Source: Physella acuta (taxonomy: Eukaryota > Mollusca > Gastropoda > Physidae). From it: a stretch of 64,000 bases of DNA. Shown here in pieces: positions 8,957 through 20,103 of the stretch. The notes beneath the pieces were generated by a model, which worked only from the letters and a program-made list of their open reading frames with translations, made no database searches and was not told the origin of the DNA. Made by a program: the position numbers and the translations under genes. The stretch is taken from NCBI RefSeq assembly GCF_028476545.1, contig NW_026731926.1, positions 21,001 through 85,000 of the forward strand. Reading direction: 5' to 3'. Each line of letters starts with the position of its first letter. Position 1 is the stretch's first letter.

Positions 8957-9863
8957 TGTGTATATACGTGTAGCATACGCGTACTAGAAAACCAACAAGG
9001 TAATGTCCGGTTGCTCAACCTAATTACACCACCAGCTGTCGCACAACAGCTGTTGCATAATGACCTACGTACTTCACGGAGAGGCACTTAATGTACGTCG
9101 TAAATTACCATAACCTGTCAACCGAGCGGGGGAAACTCGGTGAAGCATAACAAAAATTTAATTAGGTGTGATGGCCCCGTGGGTGCGATCAATACATTCC
9201 CATTAAAAAAACGCACAGCCCTGAAAACTTCGCGGGCGGTCGATACGTAACAGGTGTTACATGTCTGGTTAATGGATGTTATTCACAAAGTACAACTAGC
9301 ACACCCCTACCCTCAAACCCATCATTACTCACCCCTCCCCTCAACCACCCCTCTCCGTTTACTATTAAACATACATACAAAGAAATCAAATAAACAAACC
9401 CCTTGCTGCGCCACCACCACCACCCCCAGGTCACCACTACTCCCCCTCTCCCCCACTCTTCTCCACCCCCCACCCCCCACTGCTCCACCACCCTCTACCA
9501 GGTGGTGGAGAATTTTACTATATGTCTTTGTACATCCACCACCACCCCCACCCCCAGGTCACCACCACCACCACTCCCCCTCTCCCCCCACCACCCCACT
9601 CTTCTCCACCCCCCACCCCCATCACCACTCCCCCCTCTCCCCCACCACCCCCACCCCCACCCTGCGCCACCACCAGTTGGTGGAGTATTTTACTATATGT
9701 CTTTGCGCCACCCTAGGGAGTATTTTGCTATATGTCTTTGCGCCACACTAGGGAGTATTTTGCTATATATCATTGCGCCAGGCTGCGGCAGGCTGGGGGA
9801 GTATTTTGCTATATAACCTTTGCGCCACCCAAATAATAATCAAAAGTGACCTAATATACTACT
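8957..9863. repeat. Polinton right terminal inverted repeat
   Basis: Inverted copy of 1649-2626, ending GTGACCTAATATACTACT. It has fewer copies of the 35-bp unit and small differences in the C-rich zone. The inner edge lies in a (GT)n tract at about 8945-8960, so the exact inner boundary is uncertain by a few bases. Confidence 0.95.
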
Positions 9864-10235
9864 CACCAAGGCAAAAAAAAGCAAAATATATAGACAAAAA
9901 CTTGAGGGGGTGGGGGTACAAATCGAAAGTTTGAGGGGGGGGGGTGCAAATCGAAAACTTGAGGGGGGGGGGGTGGTGCAAAAATCGATAGTTTGAGGGG
10001 GGGGGGTGCAAATCGAAAACTTGAAAGTTTGTCCCCGGGAAGGGTCGCTGCGCCTCTGGGGGGGTGACACCATTAAGTGCCGCACCGGGTGACACCCAAC
10101 CTCGCTACGCCACTGCTTCTGTTTATGTTTATTAACCTCTGTGGTAACACAATGTGTTATGATATTTACACACAGCAACGATGCTTGCTTTGTTTTTTTT
10201 TAGTCATACTGTTATAACCCGGGGTAGCTTTCTAT

Positions 10236-10456
10236 ACACAATCCCCCACCACTACAACAATCAACCACACACAATCCCCCCACCACTACAACAATCAACC
10301 ACACACAATCCCCCACCTCCAATCAACCACACACAATCCCCCACCACTACAACAATCAACCACACACAATCCCCCACCTCCAATCAACCACACACAATCC
10401 CCCACCTCCAATCAACCACACACAATCCCCCCACCTCCAATCAACCACACACAATC
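10236..10456. repeat. C-rich minisatellite, about 27-36 bp unit
   Basis: Seven copies of 'caatcaaccacacacaatcc' followed by either 'cccacctc' or 'cccaccactacaa'. Two unit types alternate. The open frame through it is a product of the repeat. Confidence 0.85.
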
Positions 10457-11238
10457 TAAGACTACACCCATCCCACACTTCCCTCCACACCCTACCCACT
10501 AAAATCCAACAACACACCCCCTGACTGATATTTTATCAACACACAACTCCCCCCCCCCCTCATCATATATCACCACCCTACCCAGTACCCCCCCCCCCCC
10601 CTTAACTAGCACTTAACATAAACTACATACGTCTACATCCCTATGCACTTTCTCCTGAATACTTACCCCCCCTCTCCGCGCCCTTTAAACCTTCCATACC
10701 CCCCTCTACTACCCCCAGCCCCTTCTTACCCCCCCCCCCCCCCCCCCCCCCAGCTAGCAGGTTCAGCCTTTAGCGCACGTTTCAAAACCTCGCACCACGT
10801 GTGCTGACCCTGGGAAAAATAAATCAGCTCTATAAATAGACCAGCTAATGCATGCTGGAACTGCCCCTTATCGACCGTTCCCAACACTTCCTCCCAGCCA
10901 GCACAATTTTAACTTGGCTTGGAAAAAAAAATTGGAAAAAAAAACTCCAAAGGATAAAAAAAAAGGAAAAAACCTCGCTAGGCATTATAATAATAAGGAT
11001 GAGCAATATAATTTTCACAATTTTATATTTTATGTCGTTCTAGATCGAAAGTAAAATTGGGATTTAAAAAAAACAACAAAAAAACAAAAACGTCTATCTC
11101 ATATTTTTCTGGAGAATATTTGCCTTTGTGATGAATTTTTACACCTTCTAAGCATGTTTAGAAGGAATTATTAGGTTCTAGTCCTACTATGAGAAGTACT
11201 TATTATGAGCGGCTAGAATTCCCCAAATCCCATGGACC
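10457..11238. other. C-rich tracts then AT-rich sequence, no gene
   Basis: Several poly-C runs (about 10548, 10590, 10730-10750) are followed by A-rich sequence. No exon-like segment was recognised. Confidence 0.6.
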
Positions 11239-11457
11239 CAGAGGCGTAGCAATGGTGAGCAGGTGGGTCTTCCGCCCCGGGTGCCGACCCTAAGGGGGCG
11301 CCAAACGTGGTAGAAATAAATAAAAAGCTCAGTCTGAGGTGGAGGACTGAGGTGGAGGAGCGCTTTTTTCGCCAACGGGGGGGGGGGGGGGGGGGGGGGG
11401 AGGGAGGGAAGGATTAATACATTTCCCTGGGCGAAAAAATGGATTGCTACGCCTATG
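11239..11457. mobile_element. hAT-type MITE, CAGAGGCGTAGC family, copy 3 (diverged)
   Basis: The left end CAGAGGCGTAGCAAT and right end ATTGCTACGCCTATG are inverted. The interior has 'gggggcgcc' and a long G run. No clear 8-bp duplication was found, so this copy is older or damaged at one end. Confidence 0.65.
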
Positions 11458-12465
11458 TATGAGACCCCCCCCCCCACACACACACATACACACTTTCAAA
11501 ACAAGTTAAACAGCTATTGTTGACGGTGCATTTACAGTTTTTAAAATTTTGAATGACAAAAAAAATAAATTATTCTTACGCCCACGTAGTCTTGTTATTA
11601 GTCCAAACCTGATCAAATGTTTTACATGAAAGCATGCACAATAGCTTAATTTATTTTACTTTTTTTTTACAATTTAATTTACATACATGCTTTATTTGCG
11701 AAGACAAAGGCTTTTGTTTTACATTCAAGAAAAAAAAACTTTCAACTCTTAAAACGTTTAAAAAAAAAATTGTTTGAAAGAAGAAAAACTCCAACAGCTG
11801 TAAATGGAAGCGTTAAGAAAAGAAAAAAATTAATCGATATTCGAGTTTATCATTTAGACAGACCCCCCCCCCCCCCACACACATACACACACATGTTGCA
11901 ATCTTGCACCCCCCACCCCTACCTCCGTATCAAACCTCCCCCCCACACCTCTTAGACCCGAACCTCCCCGCACTTCCCCACAAATAGCTTTAAAATACAA
12001 TAACCATTCGTCGGCTCGGATCCCTACAATTAATCAGCCCATTATTATTTATTAATCACTCTCACGCACTCAGCTCCGCTCGCACCCACCCTCACACACG
12101 CACTTACACTCACCCACACCCATCCACTCACACACATCTACTACCCGCATTGAGCGAGATCGTCCTGATTGCTATGATTACCGAAGAAATTAATTTGAAA
12201 CTTCCATCCCCCTCCCCCCAACCCACCCCCCCCCCCCCTCACCATACGAACCCTCAATTTTCTTCCCATAAATGCTCGACGTATTTCCCAGGGAGACTCG
12301 TAGCCCGGGGGGAGCTAGGCACTGCCTGCTAGATGGCAACTAATCTGAGAATCAATTAACTGGAGGGGGGGGGGGGGAAGCCGGAAACTAGAAAATAAAA
12401 AGGAAAATAATTTAAGAGTTTTGGGCGGTGCGTTTGAGTAAAGGAAAATAAATAATGCAGTTTTT
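11458..12465. other. No gene seen; AT-rich with C runs
   Basis: Poly-C and CA-rich patches at 11466-11490, 11863-11900 and 12225-12240 lie in AT-rich sequence. No supported feature. Confidence 0.55.
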
Positions 12466-12905
12466 AGTCAACCCCATCCCTACTGCCAAGACATCCCCAC
12501 CCTACCCCTAAACATCCCCACCCCTACTCCCTAGACATCCCCACCCCTACTCCCTAGACATCCCCACCCCTACTCCCTAGACATCCCCACCCCTACTCCT
12601 TAGACATCCTCATCCCTATTCCTTAGACATCCTCATCCCTACTCCCTATACATCCCCTCCCCTACTCCCTAGACATCCCATCCCTACTCCTTAGACATCC
12701 TCATCCCTACTCCCTATACATCCCCTCCCCTACTCCCTAGACATCCCCATCCCTACTCCCTAAACACCCCCTACCTACTCCCTAGACATTCCCCTCCCTA
12801 CTCCCTAGGCATCCCCACACCTACTTCTTAGACATTCCATCCCTATTCCCTATACATCCACACCCCTGCTCCCTAGACAAGCCCATCCCGATTTCCTTGA
12901 CATCC
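12466..12905. repeat. Minisatellite, about 23-24 bp unit
   Basis: About 17 copies of 'ccctagacatccccaccc' followed by 'ctact', increasingly diverged toward the right. Confidence 0.9.
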
Positions 12906-13461
12906 CTATCAACCCCCCCTCCACCCCATTTAGCCATATATCCACATCACTCGTCACATATCCACTACTCTATCAAACTCTATCTCAAAACCGTTATTAT
13001 TATAACCCTAACCGAACAAGGCTACAACTAGTTATACACATACTAGAGTAACGGTTATCATCGTCAGTTCAACTCCAACTATTTATATAAATCAACAATT
13101 ATTTATTATTGTATAATTCTGGTAATAACAGTGCTATTAAGAAGTCCACCCACCCCGACCCCACCCTCGCCTATCGCAAAGCACCAGACATGACATCCAC
13201 CTAATAGTTTGCCCACTTAATTAATACATTAGTATGTCACAAGCTGCGACACCACCATGACATTTATTTACCCGAAGGGGAAAAAAAATATTCCCAGCAC
13301 CGGGAAAGCGAAAACGGCGTGACCTAGTTTGTGAGTTGTACACAAGCAGCATACACTAATGGTTACAAAGGGGGAGGGGGGGGGGGTTGTATTTTATGTA
13401 TTATAGGGATAAAAGTATAAATATAAAAACGGACTTTCCATTTTCACACGCAGCGCTAGAC
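12906..13461. other. No gene seen
   Basis: AT-rich unique-looking sequence with a poly-G run near 13376. Nothing supported. Confidence 0.5.
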
Positions 13462-13769
<308 letters not shown>

Positions 13770-15140
13770 CGCTAAATCCACGTTTCTTATATGTCTATAA
13801 GTGTTGTCATTATCATCATCGTTATATCTATAGTTCTTCTTCTTCATGTTATTATTATTATTATTTGTTTTTTATTTCTCTCGTTAAGGGGGGGGGGGGG
13901 TAGACGTTCATCGGGGTGGCAATGATCCACCTCCCCCATGAGATGCCTGAAAGAAACACTAACAGTTTACCCGTCCAAGCATTGTAAGTCTACTAATGGT
14001 TTTTTGTTTATTTTTATTTGGTTTATTCCTCTATATAGTGATAAGTCAGTAACAAACAAGTTGGGGGTGGGGGTCAGTCAGAAAACTCCGAAAAGTCAGT
14101 ATCCCCCCCCCCCCCCCATCCCACCTCAGTGACGCCATATAAACGTATTGCCGTCAGCACTTCCTCGTGACTTGGAAATGATGCTTTTGTTTTCGTAGAG
14201 CTTGCAGCCAAGATAATCCTGAAATAAAACTTGCATAAAATAATCATGCTTACTTCCCCTGCAACGGATTTCATCTCCCATAAAAAAAGTAGAAAAGATT
14301 GGTGCTGTTAAGTGAAATTAATTATGCAGAGTTTTTGTCCTCGAATTATACCAGATGTTTAAGAGCTTTGAGTAGATAAACATTAAACAGGTTGATCGAA
14401 TTAAGTTGCGTCTCCAATTAAAAAGCAAAGACTTAGCGCCTCAATATTATATAGAACCTTAGCTGACGAAGTTGGAGCGCAATGAAAAAAAAACGCAATG
14501 GAAAAAAAAAGTGCAACGGAATATTGAGCAAAACAAGTGCACATTGAATTTAAATAAAAAAACTCAAATAAAACTAACAAAGAATGACTACTTGTAAAAA
14601 GTAGCATACTAAAATATCTTTCCACTTATTATGATCAAATGAAATTGTATTAGTAAAATGAGTTTGTGTTACGCATTTATTTTTTTGCACAGTTTTCGGT
14701 TTTGCTTTTTCCTCTTTTTTTTCTTGCGCTTTTTATTTTCTGGGAACCAAAACCTTGATATATTGTATTCTCTGTGAAGCATATACTTGACATGCTAAAA
14801 TAAAACACAAGATAGGATTGAAAAGCCCTTATACTACTGACACCACCCATGAAAAGCCCTAAATATATTGGTGCCTCCCTTTACACCCAAAAATATATTA
14901 GCACCCCCCCCCCCTACCATTAAACCCAAGTGTTTTTAGTAACGTTTTACCATTGATGTCAAGTTCACTACTTGACATCAATGTGAAACTAGTAAAAGAA
15001 AACAGAATCTGACGATGTGACACTCAATACATTACATTAAATGCAGCTTTGAATAATTTATGTTATAAATTTTTTATTTCTAGCTGTATATAAACCTGAT
15101 AGTTCATGAAGGAGATGAAGTAGTGTACGTCTGTTTTAAT
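13770..15140. other. No gene seen
   Basis: AT-rich sequence with G and C runs at about 13890 and 14105. No exon, RNA gene or repeat recognised. Confidence 0.5.
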
Positions 15141-15175
15141 AGTGTGGTCAGAGTTATGCCCACCTACCTTCCTTC

Positions 15176-15298
15176 ACATGAATCAGAGTTTGGTGGACTC
15201 GAGCTACGGCAACACCCCCCCCCCCCACACCCTCAGGATCCGAACTCTGGACATTCAGGTTAGTAGGTGTACACTGTGCTATCCCACCATGCCGTTCC
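15176..15298 (-). mobile_element. tRNA-derived SINE fragment
   Basis: Read on the minus strand it contains 'cctactaacctgaatgtcc' and the B-box-like GAGTTCGGATCC, as in the SINEs at 39983 and 51403. Only the tRNA-like head is recognisable. Confidence 0.5.
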
Positions 15299-15364
15299 AT
15301 TTCCATGGATTGTACATTTGTGTGCAACTGTTCACACCTCCCATGAGAAATGGAAGCTGCACAT

Positions 15365-15610
15365 CCCAGATTATAAACCACATAACACAAAACCACATAA
15401 CACAAACCAGATTAAACACAAGCACATCACACAAACCACATTACACAAAACCACATAATATAAACTACATAACAAAAACCACACAATACAAAGCCATATA
15501 ACACAAAACCGCATAATACAAACCACATAACAAAAACCACATAACACAAAGCACACAGTACAAACTGTAAAGCTCAAACCACACAATATAAACCACATAA
15601 CACAAACCAA
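15365..15610. repeat. Minisatellite around 'accacataacacaaa'
   Basis: About 15 diverged 15-18 bp copies of 'aaccacataacacaaa'. Frames through it on both strands are artefacts of the repeat. Confidence 0.85.
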
Positions 15611-16105
15611 CAAACAGAAGACAAAAAAATTTCCTTAATTTATTTTTATTTAATTTAAAAAATTGTATGACATGAATGATTCCATAACAAACAACTGTTT
15701 TTATTAGCACTAATTAAATGTTGATTAACATTTCATCAACAAAGTGACACATACTAATTAAAAAAGTATTCGCTAAAATCAAATGAACAGCTACTTCTAT
15801 TCTGAAAAGTAAATAAAACTAGTGACAGATTTTTCTTGATTCAAGGCAATGTTTTAGTACATCTGATGTGTTTATCAATGATTAGTTTTGATAAGATAGA
15901 TATATGAGCTACTTCAATCAATAAATAATCGGATTATGAACCAAATTAATATTTGTTTATAATACATCAGTTATTCTACTCTTTTAATCAATGCATGATG
16001 GTATGACTATAATGTAAACAATTCATTTCCTTGCATCAGTCATAATTGCACAGCTTTATAATGTACAGTTTTGCAATGGTTAATTTGTTACTCAATACAA
16101 AGTCA
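15611..16105. other. No gene seen
   Basis: AT-rich intergenic sequence without a supported feature. Confidence 0.5.
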
Positions 16106-16400
16106 TTCATTGACAAGATATTTTATGAAAGAGTTTCACCCATAAGATATTTTATGAAAGTCATTCATCGATAAGATATTTTTATGAAAGTCATTCATCG
16201 ATAAGATTTTTATTAAAGTCATTCATCGATAAGGTATTTTATGATGGTAACTGTAGAGAAATGAGATGTAGGTAACATGTTCACAGAAATATACCATGGT
16301 TAGAGAATTAATGTAATTTTTCTAGATGCATTAATGTAATTTTTCTAGATGCATTAATGTAATTTTCAGATGCACTACTGTAATTTATCCAGATGCAATA
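16106..16400. repeat. Two short adjacent tandem arrays
   Basis: Four copies of 'gataagatattttatgaaag' plus 'tcattcatc' (about 16106-16240), then four copies of 'gcattaatgtaatttttcta' (about 16305-16400). Confidence 0.7.
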
Positions 16401-17165
16401 ATACTTCATTTTAAAAAAAAAAGCCTACAAGATTCCTAGCGCAGAACACATATAACCCAATAACATACAAATAGTTGAACTTCATACATCACTCAAATAT
16501 AAACACAGCATATAAACAAGAGTTACAAATCACGATATATCAGTTAAACATCACACTTCATCATAACTATAAAGCATCACAGTATTAAGAAAAAAATCTT
16601 TTAGAATATATAAGGCAATACTTAATCCTGCATTTAGACATTTTCTACTTAATTTACACTGGGCATTTAAAAATGCCAATTAGGCAAGTGGTTACTCCTT
16701 TTATTCCTATTTCTTTGAATTTATCTGGCAAGTTCTGGAAAAAAAATACTGTCAACATTTATATGGTGACTAGTAAATCAACACATAATAGGCACAAAAC
16801 TTGACACAAGTCAAAACATTTAATTAATATTTTAACTTTTGGACAAAATACAACTAAACTACAACTTTTCCGCTAAACTAGTTTCTAATTATAATATTAT
16901 AAAAAGCAAACATGTTAAAAAAAAATTAAAATCTGAATTGCTACCAGCAATAAAAATAAATTCACACTAAATTCAAAACTAAAATTGTGTATCCTATAAT
17001 CACCTAAAAATAATAATGAGATTAATTTTTTAAAATGCTAGGTGATCAATGTTGCATAGATGAAAGTAAATTAAAATAAATTAATTCAATTTTTTACACC
17101 TCAGGGTTCCTTCTGTGTGTGAAAAAATGTGAAGAGTTAAGACAAATATGTTTGGTCTGTGATTC
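16401..17165. other. AT-rich sequence, no gene seen
   Basis: No exon-like or structured feature recognised. Confidence 0.5.
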
Positions 17166-17650
17166 AGCATTCTGTCACTTTTTTTAATCAGGATCATTCA
17201 AACTCTTTTTAACATTCAAAATTATTTTCAGGATTCCAAGTAACATCAACATTCAAAGTCTTTTCAACAGTAAGTTTTCTCAACATTCAAATTTCTTTTC
17301 AATATTTAAAGTATAATCAACATTCAAAGCTTTATCAATATTAAGAGATTTCAACATTAAGAATTCTTTCAAAATCTTCTCAACAATAAAAGTGTTAATT
17401 TAATTTTATACATATACATCTCGTCTGTGGATTAATTCAACATTCCAAAACTTGCTTGTAGTTTATTTTCAACATTCAAGTTCTTGAAAAACATTCAGTC
17501 TTGTTATTTAAATAAACATTCAAATTAATATTTTTATTCAACATTTGAAGTCTAATATCTATCAAACATTCAACTCATGTCTATTGCTAATTAACATTTC
17601 AAATCCTGTTTGCAAGTTGTATTCAATATCAAGCCAATACATTTTCTTCA
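17166..17650. repeat. Interspersed 'caacattcaaa' motif field
   Basis: At least 15 occurrences of 'acattcaaa' and close variants at irregular 20-40 bp spacing, often after 'ttttcaac'. This is a decayed tandem array rather than an exact one. Confidence 0.5.
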
Positions 17651-17799
17651 TGTAAAACCAAGAACAACAACCCATCTTTCATTTAAACAAGTGAATTATC
17701 AGCCCATAGATCAATAAGAAAAATATGAAAGAAAAATCTGTAACATATTTTACTAGAAAACTTGAGGACTGTAGATCTACTCTATTTGCATTGATTAAC

Positions 17800-18165
17800 A
17801 CAGATCATGCTTGCTGCTTGCAGTGTGATCAGACTAGCATTTGCTTATGCTTGATCCAACATGTTTCAGATATTTATTGCAATATACAGCTGTGAGAAAT
17901 AAATGTTATATACATTCTAGATGTATTACATACATATTGTTAAATATTCCCACATTTGTCCACATACTTGTTGCAATATATAGTTGTAAGACATACACAT
18001 TGGCAAATAGGCCTACATTCTTTATGTATTACAAACATGTATTATATGCATGTTGCTTAACATTCCCACATTTGTGTCAGATACTTGTTGCAATTAACTT
18101 CACTGTTGTAAGAAAGATATGTTGCCAACTGCATACTTGTTGCAAGCTTTTAAGATATTTTTACC
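17800..18165. repeat. Degenerate repeats around 'cttgttgcaatatatag'
   Basis: Three to four diverged copies of a roughly 100-bp unit containing 'tattcccacatttgt' and 'acttgttgcaa'. The frame through it is not taken as a gene. Confidence 0.5.
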
Positions 18166-19689
18166 ACCTACCACCACACCTGAATTTTTTATTTTGCAGG
18201 ATGATGAAAATTTAAGCATCTGTTTAAAATAACAAAAGCTCAACATTAATCCTCTCTTCAGTAGAGTAATTAATACTGTTAATAAATAAAAAAAATAAGT
18301 AGGCTATGTATTTTTTTAAAGGAAGAAATCTTAAAATTTGTAACTAAATTTGTTTTCTTTAAAGATGATTGTTCAACGTAATTAATTTAAGCTAAACACA
18401 TTAGTAAATTGCTTCCCAAAACAGAAAAATAAACAGCTTTGTAATTCAACTCTGTTGAATATAAACACACGTTGTTGGCTTTCATACACAGACTGTCTAT
18501 TAGACATAACATTGAAATTTTTTAAAATCTGGCAATCACACATGCTGGTCCTGAAAACAAATTTTTTTACAATGTCAAACAATTTACATTAGAGAATAGA
18601 TGTAGAAAAATAAAGCAATAACAGTAAAAAAATTTAGTGAAAATGTAAGGCAACTGTTAAAATACAAGTGTCAAATTTTTAATGAGACAAAAAAGTGAAT
18701 ATTTTGTTGTTTGTGTACAGAAGATTCAAACTTCTTCCCTCATTCATCAGAAATATTTTTTACTTGTTTTGAAAAAAGAAATTTAAAAAAATAAAAATAT
18801 CAAATTACATATTTAACCGCTTTTTAATATTTTTAAACTGTTTTACTGAAGCATATAATTATTAAAGAACTGAATACAAAAAAATTAAAGAAATGAATAA
18901 ATTAGAAACGATAAATTAAACTCTTGGAATTCTAACCATAGGCAAAAATGACTAGAGCTCTTTTAAATTTCTTTTTTTTTATTCATAAATCAACATACAC
19001 TTGTCATTACAATAATAAAAAATAATTTGAGAAAATGTAAAGAGACAGAAGGGAAATGGTGAATACAGAGAAAAGACTTGTTAATATTTTACATGTTACA
19101 CTCTTCTTTGGTGTCTTTTAAAATCAAATCAATTTATGTAAGATAATCAAGTCTATATTTATAAATATATTAGACATGTGAAATAAATAAAGTACGCAAA
19201 ATATTTTTCAAAATACAGTACATATGTAAATTATTAAACAGTTAGTGTTTTATTTAACACAGCAAGATCTTTCAATTGATATATTTACTACTTCTTAAAA
19301 TAATTTTAAAAATAGGTTTATTGTTAATATTTAAAGTAAGTCAATCCCTACAAAATTTGCTTCAACTTTTGCATCAGCTATTCTAGTAGTGAAGTGTTGA
19401 AATGTTCTTTTAACACCACCCATGAGCATTCTTACATATGTTTATAAAAAATTGTTCAAAAGTGCTATAATGATCATTTATAAACAAAACAAAATAGTTG
19501 AGTTTGTTTCTTCAGGCACAAGATCAGATGATATGAAATGTTCACTTCAACATTGAGATTCTTATAAACTGAAGCCAACAAGTAAACAATTTCCACTAGA
19601 TCTCAGAATTCACTTCCTTATTTATCTTTTCAAATTTGGGACAAAACTGCTAAATTTCAATAATCCATGGAACCATCAAAGTTTTAAGC
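18166..19689. other. AT-rich sequence downstream of the PP2A subunit gene
   Basis: This lies just past the stop of the minus-strand gene, so part of it is probably its 3' untranslated region. Several TTTATT motifs (AATAAA on the minus strand) are present, but none can be singled out as the poly(A) site. Confidence 0.4.
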
Positions 19690-19930
19690 TAATCCTCTAT
19701 CCATGGGACCAACAGATGGTTAAAATAATCCTCTATCCATCAAATGGTTAAGATAATCCTCTATCCATGGGACCAACAGATGGTTAAGATAATCGTCTAT
19801 CCATCAAATGGTTAAGATAATCCTCTATCCATGGGACCAACAGATGGTTAAGATAATCCTCTATCCATGGGACCAACAGATGGTTAAGATAATCCTCTAT
19901 CCATGGGACCAACAGATGGTAAAGATAAAA
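19690..19930 (-). repeat. Minisatellite in the 3' untranslated region, about 36 bp unit
   Basis: About seven copies of 'ataatcctctatccatggga' plus 'ccaacagatggttaag', some shortened to 20 bp. It starts 11 bp beyond the stop codon of the PP2A subunit gene (19941-19943), so it should be transcribed as the proximal 3' UTR. The unit has inverted halves around CCATGG. Confidence 0.85.
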
Positions 19931-19940
19931 ACACAGCAGC

Positions 19941-20103
19941 TCAATAGCCGAGACCAGTGTTACTAAAATCATAAATATCCTCAGCCGTGTGAGATTGGCC
20001 AGTTGTTATAGATCTCTGTGGCGTGCCCTCGTCAGCCAATCGCAACATTTCTTCACGTAAAACTTCATCATCGTCCTCGGGCTCAAAATCATCTTCATAG
20101 TTT
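19941..20103 (-). CDS. PPP2R3A-like: PPP2R3-like terminal exon 13 (residues 515-568 and stop)
   Basis: The acceptor lies after a long T run (TTTTTTCAG). It encodes an acidic stretch NYEDDFEPEDDDEVLREEML and ends DIYDFSNTGLGY before TGA at 19941-19943. Confidence 0.9.

Larger units (their letters stand above)
1649..9863 (+). mobile_element. Compact Polinton/Maverick element without a visible polymerase (8.2 kb)
   Basis: The element is bounded by a 6-bp target duplication CACCAA (1643-1648 and 9864-9869) and begins AG and ends CT, both standard for Polintons. The inner genes encode packaging ATPase, retrovirus-type integrase with chromodomain, adenain-like protease, and capsid proteins of the F54H12.2 type, all on the plus strand. 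Typical Polintons are 15-20 kb and carry protein-primed DNA polymerase B; none is seen here, and the 6.3 kb between the terminal repeats is filled by the genes listed. It looks nearly whole, with roughly two to four breaks confined to the capsid block. The nearly identical terminal repeats imply a young insertion, or recent homogenisation. Confidence 0.93.
1563..10115. mobile_element. hAT-type MITE, CAGAGGCGTAGC family, copy 2, split by the Polinton
   Basis: The left end CAGAGGCGTAGCGAGG starts at 1563 and the right end CCTCGCTACGCCACTG finishes at 10115. The 8-bp duplication CTTCTGTT flanks both ends (1555-1562 and 10116-10123). Its two halves, 1563-1648 and 9864-10115, match the uninterrupted copy at 20459-20732, including the 'ccgggtgacacc' phrase and G-rich 'acttgaggggg' repeats. 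The Polinton is inserted between the halves, so the MITE is the older insertion. Confidence 0.9.
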
